A DNA stretch of 64,000 bases. Origin: Methylocaldum marinum (GTDB lineage Bacteria; Pseudomonadota; Gammaproteobacteria; Methylococcales; Methylococcaceae). Position 1 is the stretch's first letter; every line of letters begins with the position of its first letter. The notes beneath the pieces were generated by a model that made no database searches, was not told the origin of the DNA, and worked only from the letters and a program-made list of their open reading frames with translations. The position numbers were made by a program, and so were the translations under genes. Shown in pieces: positions 8,760 to 17,669 of the stretch. The stretch covers positions 460,981-524,980 of the forward strand of contig NZ_AP017928.1 in assembly GCF_003584645.1 (NCBI RefSeq), written 5' to 3'.

Positions 8760-9809
8760 ATGTACGATGCCTTTTACAATCTGAAGAAGAAGCCGTTTCA
8801 GCTCAATCCGGACCCCGAGTTTTTCTACAACAGTGCGGTGCATAAACGCGCTTTGGCGTATTTACGCTACGGCTTGGCCCAGGGAGAAGGGTTCGTCGTG
8901 GTAACCGGTGAACCCGGCACCGGGAAAACGATGCTGGTAAAGGAATTGTTCGGCACCCTTCGGAACGAGAATACCGTCGCCGGCTTGATGGTGACCTCGC
9001 AAGTCGGCGCTGAAGATACCCTAAGGATCATTGCCGCCACTTTCGGCCTTTCCTACGATGGAGACGCGAAAGCGGTTCTGCTCAAGAATCTGGAAGAGTT
9101 TTTCAAGCTCAAGGCCAGCGAAGGAAAACGTGTGCTATTGGTGGTAGACGAAGCGCAGAATCTTCCGGTCCAATCCTTGGAAGAACTGCGCATGCTCCTC
9201 AATTTCGAATCGGACGGGCGATCGATTTTTCAGGTTTTCCTCCTGGGGCAGGATGAACTGCGCTCGACCTTACAGGGCTCCAAGATGGAGCAGGTACGGC
9301 AGCGAATTACGGCCATGTACCACTTGCGCCCTTTGGAGAAGGAGGAAACCAAGGAATATATCCTGCACCGTTTGACGACGGCAGGATGGGCGCAGGACCC
9401 GGAATTCACCAATGAGGCCTTTGAAGAAATCTATCGGCATGCCCAGGGGGTTCCTCGACTCATCAACACCTTGTGCGATCGGCTTTTATTGTACGGATAC
9501 CTGGAGGAGCTACACATGCTGGATTTGGATGCGGTTCGTCTGGTGAAACAGGAGATGGAGCAGGATGCCGTGCAACCTCTATCCTCATCTGTCCGGGATT
9601 CGAGCAATCTCGACGCGGAGACCTACCCGATCGACTCGGGACGACCCGCTCCGCTTGCCGGAAGTTTGGAGGAGCGGGTGGTGCAACTCGAAAAGCTGGT
9701 GTTCACTCTGCGAAAAACGGTGCAAAGAGAACGGGCTCTGTTGCGGAAAACTATACTCTTGCACCTCGACATGGATGAGATTTATCGAGAACCGGTTGAT
9801 GAATCCTGA
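8760..9809 (+). CDS. XrtA-associated ATPase (ExeA/GspA-like AAA)
   Basis: AAA ATPase of the ExeA-like type that accompanies XrtA operons; the exact role is unknown. The 349-residue protein opens with MYDAFYNLKKKPFQLNPDP, typical of the group, has a Walker A GEPGTGKT at 50-57 and a Walker B LLVVDEAQ around 126-133, and then a lid with the sensor region RITAMYHLRPL. The C-terminal 80 residues lack membrane helices and include a short predicted coiled segment (LEERVVQLEKLVFTLRKTV). It starts five bases after the barrel gene, so the two are co-transcribed. Confidence 0.92.
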   Translation: MYDAFYNLKKKPFQLNPDPEFFYNSAVHKRALAYLRYGLAQGEGFVVVTGEPGTGKTMLVKELFGTLRNENTVAGLMVTSQVGAEDTLRIIAATFGLSYDGDAKAVLLKNLEEFFKLKASEGKRVLLVVDEAQNLPVQSLEELRMLLNFESDGRSIFQVFLLGQDELRSTLQGSKMEQVRQRITAMYHLRPLEKEETKEYILHRLTTAGWAQDPEFTNEAFEEIYRHAQGVPRLINTLCDRLLLYGYLEELHMLDLDAVRLVKQEMEQDAVQPLSSSVRDSSNLDAETYPIDSGRPAPLAGSLEERVVQLEKLVFTLRKTVQRERALLRKTILLHLDMDEIYREPVDES

Positions 9810-9893
9810 CCGGGGATGAAAACGGACCGGAGCTTTTCGCTGCACATTACGCAAGCGACTGTAAATTGAACGCTTTGATGCGTTTTTGGGGGG

Positions 9894-10763
9894 GTGTTCT
9901 TGGCTAATCCATTGATGGCCGGCGATCCTATCGTTAACGCCATGACGGTCGACGTCGAAGATTATTTCCAGGTGTCGGCATTCGAGCCGTATATCGGGCG
10001 GGATAAATGGAATGAACTCCCTTGTCGCGTGGAAAGAAATACCGACCGGATACTTCAGATCTTCGCCGAAGCAGGGGCGCAAGCCACTTTCTTTACCTTG
10101 GGGTGGGTGGCCGAGCGCTACCCGGCGCTCATAAAGCGGATAGTAGAGGCCGGACATGAATTGGCTTGTCATGGCTATAACCATGTGCGGGTGACGCAAC
10201 AGACTCCGGGCGAATTTCGCGATGACGTTTTGCGCAGCAAACGTTTGCTTGAAGATCTCGGAGGCGTTCAGGTACTCGGGTACCGCGCCGCCAGCTATTC
10301 GATCGGTTCGAAGAATCTCTGGGCTCTGGAGATTCTGGAGGACTGTGGATTCCGGTACAGCTCGAGCATTTATCCGGTCAAGCATGATTTGTACGGCATG
10401 CCGGAGGCGCCGCGCTTTGCATTCCGTCCGAACACAGCGGAAGGATTGCTGGAAATACCCGTGACCACGGTCGAATTGGGCAAGAAGAAACTGCCGTGCG
10501 GTGGCGGCGGCTTTTTCCGCCTATTACCCTATCGGGTTTCCCGCTGGGCTATCGAACATGTGAATCGGCGCGACCGGCAATCGGGGGTTTTCTATTTTCA
10601 TCCCTGGGAAATCGACCCGGATCAGCCGAGGCAGCGGGGTATCGATCTGAAGACGCGTTTTCGACATTACCTGAATCTTTCCCGGACCGAATCTCGCTTG
10701 CGCCGTCTTTTGCTGGATTTTCGCTGGAATACGATGGCTCATGTCTTTCTGTCGCCGCACTAA
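9894..10763 (+). CDS. XrtA-associated polysaccharide deacetylase
   Basis: NodB-type carbohydrate esterase expected to remove N-acetyl groups from the polymer or an intermediate. The metal-binding motifs are visible: TVDVEDYF (first Asp motif) and HELACHGYNHVRV (HxxxH type). The length, near 285 residues, fits the XrtA family form. The start is unclear: GTG 9894, TTG 9900 and ATG 9915 are in frame, and none has a normal Shine-Dalgarno sequence. A run of seven G (9888-9894) directly precedes them. An upstream ATG at 9878 would join this frame if the tract lost one G. The FemAB-like gene follows after 24 bp. Confidence 0.9.
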   Translation: MFLANPLMAGDPIVNAMTVDVEDYFQVSAFEPYIGRDKWNELPCRVERNTDRILQIFAEAGAQATFFTLGWVAERYPALIKRIVEAGHELACHGYNHVRVTQQTPGEFRDDVLRSKRLLEDLGGVQVLGYRAASYSIGSKNLWALEILEDCGFRYSSSIYPVKHDLYGMPEAPRFAFRPNTAEGLLEIPVTTVELGKKKLPCGGGGFFRLLPYRVSRWAIEHVNRRDRQSGVFYFHPWEIDPDQPRQRGIDLKTRFRHYLNLSRTESRLRRLLLDFRWNTMAHVFLSPH

Positions 10764-10787
10764 ACACACTCCGAATCGAAATACTGA

Positions 10788-11810
10788 ATGGAAATTAAGC
10801 AATTAGACTACAGCCGTCGATCGGATTGGGATACTTTTGTCAATGCCTGCGCCGAAGCGAGCTTTTTTCATCGGGCCGGTTGGCAAGAGGTCATAGAAAG
10901 GGCTTTCGGCCACAAAACCCATTATCTCTTTGCGGAAGATGGGGGGCGGATCGTCGGAGTATTGCCGCTCGGCCACGTGAAAAGCTTTTTATTCGGTAAT
11001 GCGCTGGTTTCGAATCCGTTTTGTGTCTATGGCGGCGTCGCGACCGAATCCGAAGCGGCGCGCAAAGCATTGGAGCAGGCGGCGTGCGAGCTCGCGCATG
11101 GGCTCGGGGTGGATTATCTGGAGCTCCGCAACATCAAACCGAACGGGTCCGGCCGCCCTAGCAAATCGCTGTATGTCACGTTCCGGAAGCCCTTGGATCC
11201 AGATCCCGAAAAGAATCTCGCCGCCGTCCCGCGCAAACAGCGCGCGATGATCCGCAAGGGCATCGGGGCGGGCTTGAAGGGGGTCATCGATTCAGGGATA
11301 GACCGGTTTTTCGCAGCTTACGCCGAAAGCGTCCGCAATCTCGGAACCCCGGTATTTTCAAAACGGTATTTCCAGATCCTGAAAGAGGTATTCGGCGATG
11401 CCTGCGAAATTCTCAGCGTGGAACATCAGGGGAAGGTCATTGCCAGCGTGATGAGTTTCTATTTTCGCGACCAAGTACTCCCGTATTACGGCGGCGGAAC
11501 CGAAGCAGCCCGGGAACTCAAGGGAAACGATTTCATGTATTGGGAGGTCATGAGGCGGGCGACTGAAAAGGGCGTGCGGGTGTTCGACTATGGCAGGAGC
11601 AAGGAAGGTACGGGGTCCTATCGATTCAAGACGCACTGGGGGTTCGAACCCGAACCACTGGCTTACGAGTACGAGTTGATCAAAGCCAAGGCGGTACCCG
11701 AGATCAATCCGCTCAATCCGAAGTATCGGTACTTTATCGCTGCATGGCAGCGTCTTCCTTTACCGGTCAGCAATCTGGTGGGGCCCTGGATTTCCCGTAA
11801 TCTCGGCTGA
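10788..11810 (+). CDS. FemAB-like protein, XrtA/PEP-CTERM-associated
   Basis: GNAT-fold FemAB relative of 340 residues, a constant member of XrtA operons (TIGR03019-like). FemAB proteins transfer amino acids from aminoacyl-tRNA; whether this one modifies a sugar, a lipid carrier or a peptide is not known. Visible landmarks are the N-terminal SRRSDWDTFVNACAEASFFHRAGW, the central VPRKQRAMIRKG and the GNAT-like FMYWEVMRRATEKGVRVFDYGRSK. The ATG follows the deacetylase stop by 24 bp and the glycosyltransferase gene starts 18 bp on. Confidence 0.9.
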   Translation: MEIKQLDYSRRSDWDTFVNACAEASFFHRAGWQEVIERAFGHKTHYLFAEDGGRIVGVLPLGHVKSFLFGNALVSNPFCVYGGVATESEAARKALEQAACELAHGLGVDYLELRNIKPNGSGRPSKSLYVTFRKPLDPDPEKNLAAVPRKQRAMIRKGIGAGLKGVIDSGIDRFFAAYAESVRNLGTPVFSKRYFQILKEVFGDACEILSVEHQGKVIASVMSFYFRDQVLPYYGGGTEAARELKGNDFMYWEVMRRATEKGVRVFDYGRSKEGTGSYRFKTHWGFEPEPLAYEYELIKAKAVPEINPLNPKYRYFIAAWQRLPLPVSNLVGPWISRNLG

Positions 11811-11827
11811 ACTGTGCGGCGCCTCGT

Positions 11828-13027
11828 ATGAAGGAGATTTTGTTCCTGGCTCACAGGATTCCCTATCCGCCGAACAAAGGGGACAAGATACGATCGTTTC
11901 ATTTGCTCAAATATTTGTCGGAGTCGTATCGCGTCCATCTCGGCGCATTCGTGGACGATCCGGATGATTGGCGTTATGTGTCCGAGGTCGAAAAATTCTG
12001 TGGGGAAACCCGTCTACTTCCGCTGCAACCGGGGCGTTCGAAACTGAAGAGTCTCAAGGGACTGGCGACAAGACTCCCCTTGACCGTGCCGTATTACGCC
12101 GATACTCGCATGGGCACTTGGGTCGACGGTATTTTGAATGAGCGTCCCATTCATGCAGCCTTAGTGTTTTCTTCGGCGATGGCCCAATATGTGGCCGACT
12201 ACGATTCACTGCCGCGAATCATCGATTTCGTCGATGTCGACTCCGACAAATGGCGGCAGTACGCGGCCCGGAAAAACTGGCCGATGAGTTGGATTTACCG
12301 ACGGGAAGCGGACTGCCTGGTGCGCTATGAACGAAAGATTGCGAATGCTTTTAGCCGTTCCGCCTTTGTTTCGGAAAACGAGGCGGCCTTGTTCAGGAGC
12401 CTTGCCCCGGAAGCGAACGATCGTATCCTGAGCATAGAAAACGGCGTCGACACGGCTTACTTTGCGGACCGGGCGGACTACGTCAATCCTTATTCGCCGG
12501 ACGAACTCGTCATGGTATTCACCGGCGCAATGGATTATTGGGCCAACGTCGACGCGGTAACCTGGTTTGCAAACGAGATTTTTCCGGAAATCCGCCGGCA
12601 ACTGGGTTCCGCGCGGTTTTACATCGTGGGTGCGCGCCCGACCGAGTCGGTCCGCACTCTCGCTCAAACCGAGGGCGTTAAGGTTACCGGTGCGGTCGAG
12701 GACGTCCGGCCTTTTCTCAAGCATGCCCGTTGCGTCGTCACCCCCTTGCGAATCGCCCGGGGAGTTCAGAACAAAGTACTCGAGGCTATGGCGATGGGGA
12801 AATCGATCTTATCGAGTGAAGCGGCGGTAGAGGGCATCGACGTCGTAGACCGACTGGATCTCATAGTTCCCAAAACGCCCGGAGACTGGGTCGAGTTGGG
12901 TTTGAATGTATTGGGTGCCGATGATTTTCTGCCGCGCGAATCTGAAAAGAACCGACGTTTCATTATGCAGCGCTATGGCTGGGAAATGAGTCTTCATCGT
13001 TTAGGAACCTTGCTGGATTCCCTATGA
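11828..13027 (+). CDS. XrtA-system glycosyltransferase, family 4 (TIGR03087-like)
   Basis: GT-B fold sugar transferase of 399 residues, of the type placed just before exosortase A. It begins KEILFLAHRIPYPPNKGDKIRSF, the usual N-terminus of this subfamily. The C-terminal half has the nucleotide-sugar site (GVQNKVLEAMAMGKSILSS, with the acidic E in the EAMA loop). It acts on the cytoplasmic face on a lipid-linked or nascent glycan; the donor sugar is unknown. Its TGA overlaps the ATG of xrtA (ATGA at 13024-13027), implying coupled translation. Confidence 0.92.
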   Translation: MKEILFLAHRIPYPPNKGDKIRSFHLLKYLSESYRVHLGAFVDDPDDWRYVSEVEKFCGETRLLPLQPGRSKLKSLKGLATRLPLTVPYYADTRMGTWVDGILNERPIHAALVFSSAMAQYVADYDSLPRIIDFVDVDSDKWRQYAARKNWPMSWIYRREADCLVRYERKIANAFSRSAFVSENEAALFRSLAPEANDRILSIENGVDTAYFADRADYVNPYSPDELVMVFTGAMDYWANVDAVTWFANEIFPEIRRQLGSARFYIVGARPTESVRTLAQTEGVKVTGAVEDVRPFLKHARCVVTPLRIARGVQNKVLEAMAMGKSILSSEAAVEGIDVVDRLDLIVPKTPGDWVELGLNVLGADDFLPRESEKNRRFIMQRYGWEMSLHRLGTLLDSL

Positions 13028-14598
13028 AAACGAGCCATGAGCCACGGCCGGGGGCGGCAAGTGCAAGTATGCCGGAGGCATCTCCGGGCTGGTTCGCCGC
13101 CCTGGGACTGACAGTTTTCGCCATCCTTGCATTGCTGATTATTTATCACTCAACCTTTGCGTCGATGGTCGGCATTTGGTGGCGGTCGGAAACCTTTGCA
13201 CACGGCTTCATTATCTTTCCGATCAGTATTTGGCTGGTCTGGCGACGTCGGCTGCAACTGGCCAGGATTTCGCCGAAGCCGGACTACAGGGCGTTGCCGG
13301 TATTGCTCGGGCTAGGACTGATGTGGCTCATGATGCGCGTCGCGGACATCCAGGTCGGGGAGCAGTTCGCCGCCGTTGCCATGCTGCCGGTCATTTGCTG
13401 GATGATGCTCGGTTGGTCCGTCCTCGCCGAGTTGGCTTTTCCGCTTGGTTTTCTCCTGTTTTCGGTTCCGTTCGGTGAGTTCCTGATTCCATCGATGATG
13501 GATTTCACTGCGGATTTTACGGTAAGGATGCTGCGCCTTACCGGAATTCCGGTTTACCGGGACGGAACGTTTTTCAGCATTCCCAGCGGCGATTGGTCCG
13601 TCGTCGAGGGTTGCAGCGGACTACGCTACCTCATTGCTTCGATTACCTTGGGGTGCCTTTACGCCTATCTGACTTATCGCTCACAGGTCCGGAGACTTGT
13701 GTTCGTCGCTGTGGCGCTTATTTTTCCGGTCATCGCCAATGGTCTCCGTGCCTATATGATCGTCATGATCGCCCACCTGAGCGATATGAAATTAGCGCTG
13801 GGAGTCGATCACTTTATCTACGGATGGGTGTTTTTCGGTCTCGTGATGCTGTTAATGTTCTGGATTGGCTCTTTTTGGAGCGAATCCCAGGCGCACAGCA
13901 GTAGCGTATCATCCGCCGCTGCCGCGACCCGAGCCGAGCGCCTCGATACCGTCAGGCTCGCGAAGTGCGCTGCGGTCGTACTGGCTTGCTCACTGTTCTG
14001 GCCGATATGGGCCGCTCATATCGAGGAATTGAGAAATGAGCGCAGGGTTCCGGTTTCGCTGCAGATACCGCAGCCGGCCGAGCCGTGGCAGCCGGCGGCA
14101 CCGCTGACCGAATGGGAGCCGACATACGTCGGGCCGGATGCGAAGGTCAAGGCGTTCTTTGCGGACGGTTCCGGTAAGGTCGGCTTGTACATCATGTACT
14201 ATCGCAACCAGAAGCAGGGCGAGGAACTCATCAATTCGCAAAACGTTCTGATTCGCCAAAAGCATCCCGTCTGGAAAATGCCGCAGGAGAAACTGGTCGA
14301 AGTCCAATTGAACGGTGCCGACACGAATGTCTGGCAAGGACGTTTAAGCTCCTCCACCCAAAATCTCCTGACCTGGCGCTGGAACTGGATATCGGGGCGC
14401 TACACGGCCAACGACCTTTTCGGAAAATTTCTCGAATCCAGCGACAAGCTGTTCGGAACCATCCGGGACGGGGCAGCGATCATCGTCGTTACCGAATACG
14501 ATGACGATGTCGAAAATGCCACACGTACCCTGCAGGATTTCGTCGATACGATGTTGCCGGTAATCGAAGAAAGCCTCAGACGGGCTGGCGAGTCATAG
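13024..14598 (+). CDS. xrtA: Exosortase A fused to EpsI domain
   Basis: Polytopic inner-membrane cysteine transpeptidase that is thought to cleave the C-terminal PEP-CTERM signal of secreted proteins. The 524-residue product has about eight membrane helices in its first 290 residues. The catalytic triad is visible: Cys197 in EGCSGLRYL, Arg242 in NGLRAYMIV and His263 in GVDHFIYGW. After a helix near 320 a periplasmic EpsI domain runs to the end (AEPWQPAAPLTEWEPTYVGPD onwards), the standard XrtA-EpsI fusion. It overlaps the preceding gene by four bases. No PEP-CTERM substrate is encoded in the window. Confidence 0.96.
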   Translation: MKTSHEPRPGAASASMPEASPGWFAALGLTVFAILALLIIYHSTFASMVGIWWRSETFAHGFIIFPISIWLVWRRRLQLARISPKPDYRALPVLLGLGLMWLMMRVADIQVGEQFAAVAMLPVICWMMLGWSVLAELAFPLGFLLFSVPFGEFLIPSMMDFTADFTVRMLRLTGIPVYRDGTFFSIPSGDWSVVEGCSGLRYLIASITLGCLYAYLTYRSQVRRLVFVAVALIFPVIANGLRAYMIVMIAHLSDMKLALGVDHFIYGWVFFGLVMLLMFWIGSFWSESQAHSSSVSSAAAATRAERLDTVRLAKCAAVVLACSLFWPIWAAHIEELRNERRVPVSLQIPQPAEPWQPAAPLTEWEPTYVGPDAKVKAFFADGSGKVGLYIMYYRNQKQGEELINSQNVLIRQKHPVWKMPQEKLVEVQLNGADTNVWQGRLSSSTQNLLTWRWNWISGRYTANDLFGKFLESSDKLFGTIRDGAAIIVVTEYDDDVENATRTLQDFVDTMLPVIEESLRRAGES

Positions 14599-14602
14599 GC
14601 CG

Positions 14603-15745
14603 ATGAATTCGCCCTTGGTCGCACATATCATTTATCGCCTTGGTACCGGCGGTTTGGAAAACGGTCTGGTGAATCTGATCAACCGCACACCGCCCGAACG
14701 CTATCGGCACGCCGTCATCTGCCTGAAGGACTCGACCGATTTCGGTCAGCGCTTAAAACGAGATGTTCCGGTTTATGAGCTGCATCGTCGCGAGGGGCAG
14801 GACTGGGAAGCCCATGGACGGCTGTACAAGCTGCTCCGTGAACTCAAGCCGGCGATAGTCCACACGCGCAATCTGGCGGCCTTGGAATGTCAGTTCCCGG
14901 CATGGCTGGCGGGCGTCCCCCTGCGGGTGCACGGCGAGCACGGGTGGGACGTTTTTGATCCGGACGGCGACAATCGCCGCTATCAGTGGCTGCGCCGTTT
15001 TTTCCGGCTCTTCGTGCACCGCTATATCCCGCTGTCATGTCATCTGGAGCGCTATCTTCGCGAAAAGATCGGGGTTCCGGAATCGAGGATCAGCCGCATC
15101 TGCAACGGTGTCGATACCTCGGTATTCCACCCTTCGCCCGAGGGAAGACGACAGGCGCCGGGATGTCCTTTTCCGGACCGTCGGGGACAAATCATCATCG
15201 GCACCGTCGGGCGCATGCACGGCGTCAAGGATCAGCTCACGCTGACAAAAGCCTTTATCCGTTTGCTCGACCGGCGCGTTGAGTTCAGGGAGCGCCTGCG
15301 CTTGGTTCTGGTCGGGGAGGGGCCGTTACGGGCGGAGTCGCGTGTTCTGCTGGAGGCGGCCGGAATGGCCGATTTAGCCTGGTTGCCCGGCGAGCGTTCG
15401 GATATTGCCGACATTTTGAGAGGACTCGATATCTTCGTCCTTCCGTCACGCGCGGAAGGCATCTCCAACACGATTCTCGAGGCAATGGCTACGGGGCTGC
15501 CTGTTATCGCAACCGAGGTGGGCGGCAATCCCGAACTGGTCGTGGACGGCGTAACAGGGACCTTGGTGCCGAAGCAAGACCCCACGGCCATGGCACGTGT
15601 CCTTGCGGCCTATCTGGACGACCGGAACGGGATTTTAGCCCACGGCACGGCAGCCCTGTCCAGAGTCCGGGAGTTTTTTACTCTAGACGGCATGGTCAGC
15701 CGCTATCTTCAAGTTTATGACGAATTACTAAGCACGAGGCATTGA
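14603..15745 (+). CDS. XrtA-system glycosyltransferase, family 4 (TIGR03088-like)
   Basis: GT-B sugar transferase of 380 residues, second of the glycosyltransferases fixed in XrtA operons. The N-terminal HIIYRLGTGGLENGLVNLIN holds the Gly-rich acceptor loop. GTVGRMHGVKDQLTL marks the start of the donor-binding domain, and SRAEGISNTILEAMATGLPVI is the EX7E-type donor motif. It sits four bases after xrtA and 12 bp before the amidotransferase gene. The transferred sugar cannot be read from the sequence. Confidence 0.92.
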   Translation: MNSPLVAHIIYRLGTGGLENGLVNLINRTPPERYRHAVICLKDSTDFGQRLKRDVPVYELHRREGQDWEAHGRLYKLLRELKPAIVHTRNLAALECQFPAWLAGVPLRVHGEHGWDVFDPDGDNRRYQWLRRFFRLFVHRYIPLSCHLERYLREKIGVPESRISRICNGVDTSVFHPSPEGRRQAPGCPFPDRRGQIIIGTVGRMHGVKDQLTLTKAFIRLLDRRVEFRERLRLVLVGEGPLRAESRVLLEAAGMADLAWLPGERSDIADILRGLDIFVLPSRAEGISNTILEAMATGLPVIATEVGGNPELVVDGVTGTLVPKQDPTAMARVLAAYLDDRNGILAHGTAALSRVREFFTLDGMVSRYLQVYDELLSTRH

Positions 15746-15757
15746 GGAAAATCGACT

Positions 15758-17647
15758 ATGTGTGGAATTGTTGGCATTTTCGACAGGTTCGGGCGGAAAG
15801 AAATCGAACGCGAACTGCTCGGGCGCATGAACGAAAGCCAACATCATCGAGGGCCCGATGAAGGTGGCCTGCATACCGAGCCGGGACTCGGGTTCGGCCA
15901 CCGGCGCCTTTCCATCATCGATCTTTCGAGCGGCCGGCAGCCGCTGTTCAACAAAGACAAGACCGTCGCCGTCACTTACAACGGCGAGATCTACAATTTC
16001 CCGGATATTCGGCGCGATCTCGAAGCATTGGGTTTCGAATTCCGCACCCATTGCGATACCGAAGTCATCGTATACGCCTGGGAGGCTTGGGGAGAGGCCT
16101 GCGTCGAACGATTTCGCGGGATGTTCGCGTTCGCGATTTGGGATCGTCCGCGGGAAATCCTGTTTCTGGCTCGCGATCGGCTGGGCATAAAGCCCTTTTA
16201 TTACGCGGATCTCACGACCGGGCAGTTCATTTTCGGGTCGGAACTGAAGGCTCTGTTGAAACATCCGGAGGTTCCGCGCAAGATCGACCCCACGGCGGTC
16301 GAAGATTACTTTGCGTACGGCTATGTACCCGATCCGAAAACCATCTTTTCCGATGTCCGAAAGCTGCCCCCGGGCCATCGGCTGACGCTCAGGCGCGGCG
16401 AGCCGAAGTGTATCCCCGAGCCTTACTGGGATGTACCTTTCGCGGTTCAGGCAGGCATTACCGAGCAGCAAGCCCGGGATGAGCTGATCGAGCGTGTCCG
16501 CGAAGCGGTCCGTATCCGGCTGGTGGCGGACGTGCCGTTGGGGGCATTCCTGTCGGGCGGTGTCGACTCCAGCGCCGTGGTCGCGATGATGGCCGGTCTA
16601 TCGGAAGACCCGGTCAATACGTGCTCGATTTCTTTCGGCGACCCGGCATTCAATGAGGCGCGATACGCGGAGATGGTGGCCGAGCGCTACCATACGCGTC
16701 ATCGGGTGGAACAGGTCGATCCGGACGATTTCTCGCTGATCGACCGGCTCGCCGATTTATACGACGAGCCTTACGCCGACAGTTCGGCCTTGCCGACTTA
16801 TCGGGTATGTGAATTGGCCCGGAAAGAGGTGACCGTGGCCTTGTCCGGCGACGGCGGCGATGAAAATCTGGCCGGCTACCGCCGGTATCGCTGGCACGCG
16901 TATGAGGAACGCATCCGCTCGCTGCTGCCCTTGGGAATTCGGCGTCCGCTATTCGGCGCACTCGGCCGGCTTTATCCGAAAGCCGACTGGGCACCGAAAA
17001 TTTTCAGGGCGAAATCGACCCTGGAATCCTTGGCCAGGGACTCCGTGGAAGGCTATTTCCACAGCGTTTCGATCTTGTCCGACAGTACCCGGGAAGCGAT
17101 GTTCAGCGAGGACTTCAAGCGCGGTCTACAAGGTTACAGCGCCGTCAATGTCCTGCGCGGGTATGCCGAAAGGGCACCGGTCGATCATCCTTTGTCGCTG
17201 GTTCAGTATCTGGATATGAAGACCTACCTTCCCGGCGACATTTTGACCAAGGTCGATCGCGCAAGCATGGCGCATGCTTTGGAAGTGAGAGTGCCCTTAT
17301 TGGACCACAAGCTGGTGGAATGGATTTCCGGATTGCCGCCGGAATTGAAGCTGAACGGGCGGGAAGGAAAATATCTTTTCAAGAAGTCTCTGGAACCGCA
17401 CCTCTCCGACGACATTCTTTATCGGTCCAAAATGGGTTTCGCCGTTCCCTTGGCATCCTGGTTCAGAGGCCCTCTCAGACAGAAAGTGAGAGACGCCGTC
17501 ATGGGTTCGGATCTGGCGGAATCCGGGGTCTTCAACATGGCTTTTCTCAAGACCATGCTCGACCAACACCAAGCGGGGCTTCGTGACCACAGCGCGGGAT
17601 TGTGGTCGATCCTGATGTACGACTCTTTTCTGCGCCGCTATGCGTGA
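15758..17647 (+). CDS. XrtA-system amidotransferase, asparagine synthase family
   Basis: Glutamine-dependent amidotransferase of the AsnB type in its exopolysaccharide-operon form (629 residues, TIGR03108-like). The N-terminal class II glutaminase has the required Cys2 (MCGIVGIFD) and the RLSIIDLS and YNGEIYN motifs. The ATP-pyrophosphatase loop SGGVDSS is at 266-272, followed by SGDGGDE. The probable product is an amidated sugar acid or peptide, not free asparagine, but this is inference from operon context. Compare the second family member at 25412-27253, which lacks the nucleophile. Confidence 0.94.
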   Translation: MCGIVGIFDRFGRKEIERELLGRMNESQHHRGPDEGGLHTEPGLGFGHRRLSIIDLSSGRQPLFNKDKTVAVTYNGEIYNFPDIRRDLEALGFEFRTHCDTEVIVYAWEAWGEACVERFRGMFAFAIWDRPREILFLARDRLGIKPFYYADLTTGQFIFGSELKALLKHPEVPRKIDPTAVEDYFAYGYVPDPKTIFSDVRKLPPGHRLTLRRGEPKCIPEPYWDVPFAVQAGITEQQARDELIERVREAVRIRLVADVPLGAFLSGGVDSSAVVAMMAGLSEDPVNTCSISFGDPAFNEARYAEMVAERYHTRHRVEQVDPDDFSLIDRLADLYDEPYADSSALPTYRVCELARKEVTVALSGDGGDENLAGYRRYRWHAYEERIRSLLPLGIRRPLFGALGRLYPKADWAPKIFRAKSTLESLARDSVEGYFHSVSILSDSTREAMFSEDFKRGLQGYSAVNVLRGYAERAPVDHPLSLVQYLDMKTYLPGDILTKVDRASMAHALEVRVPLLDHKLVEWISGLPPELKLNGREGKYLFKKSLEPHLSDDILYRSKMGFAVPLASWFRGPLRQKVRDAVMGSDLAESGVFNMAFLKTMLDQHQAGLRDHSAGLWSILMYDSFLRRYA

Positions 17648-17669
17648 CCGAAGGCGATAGCTGACAACG

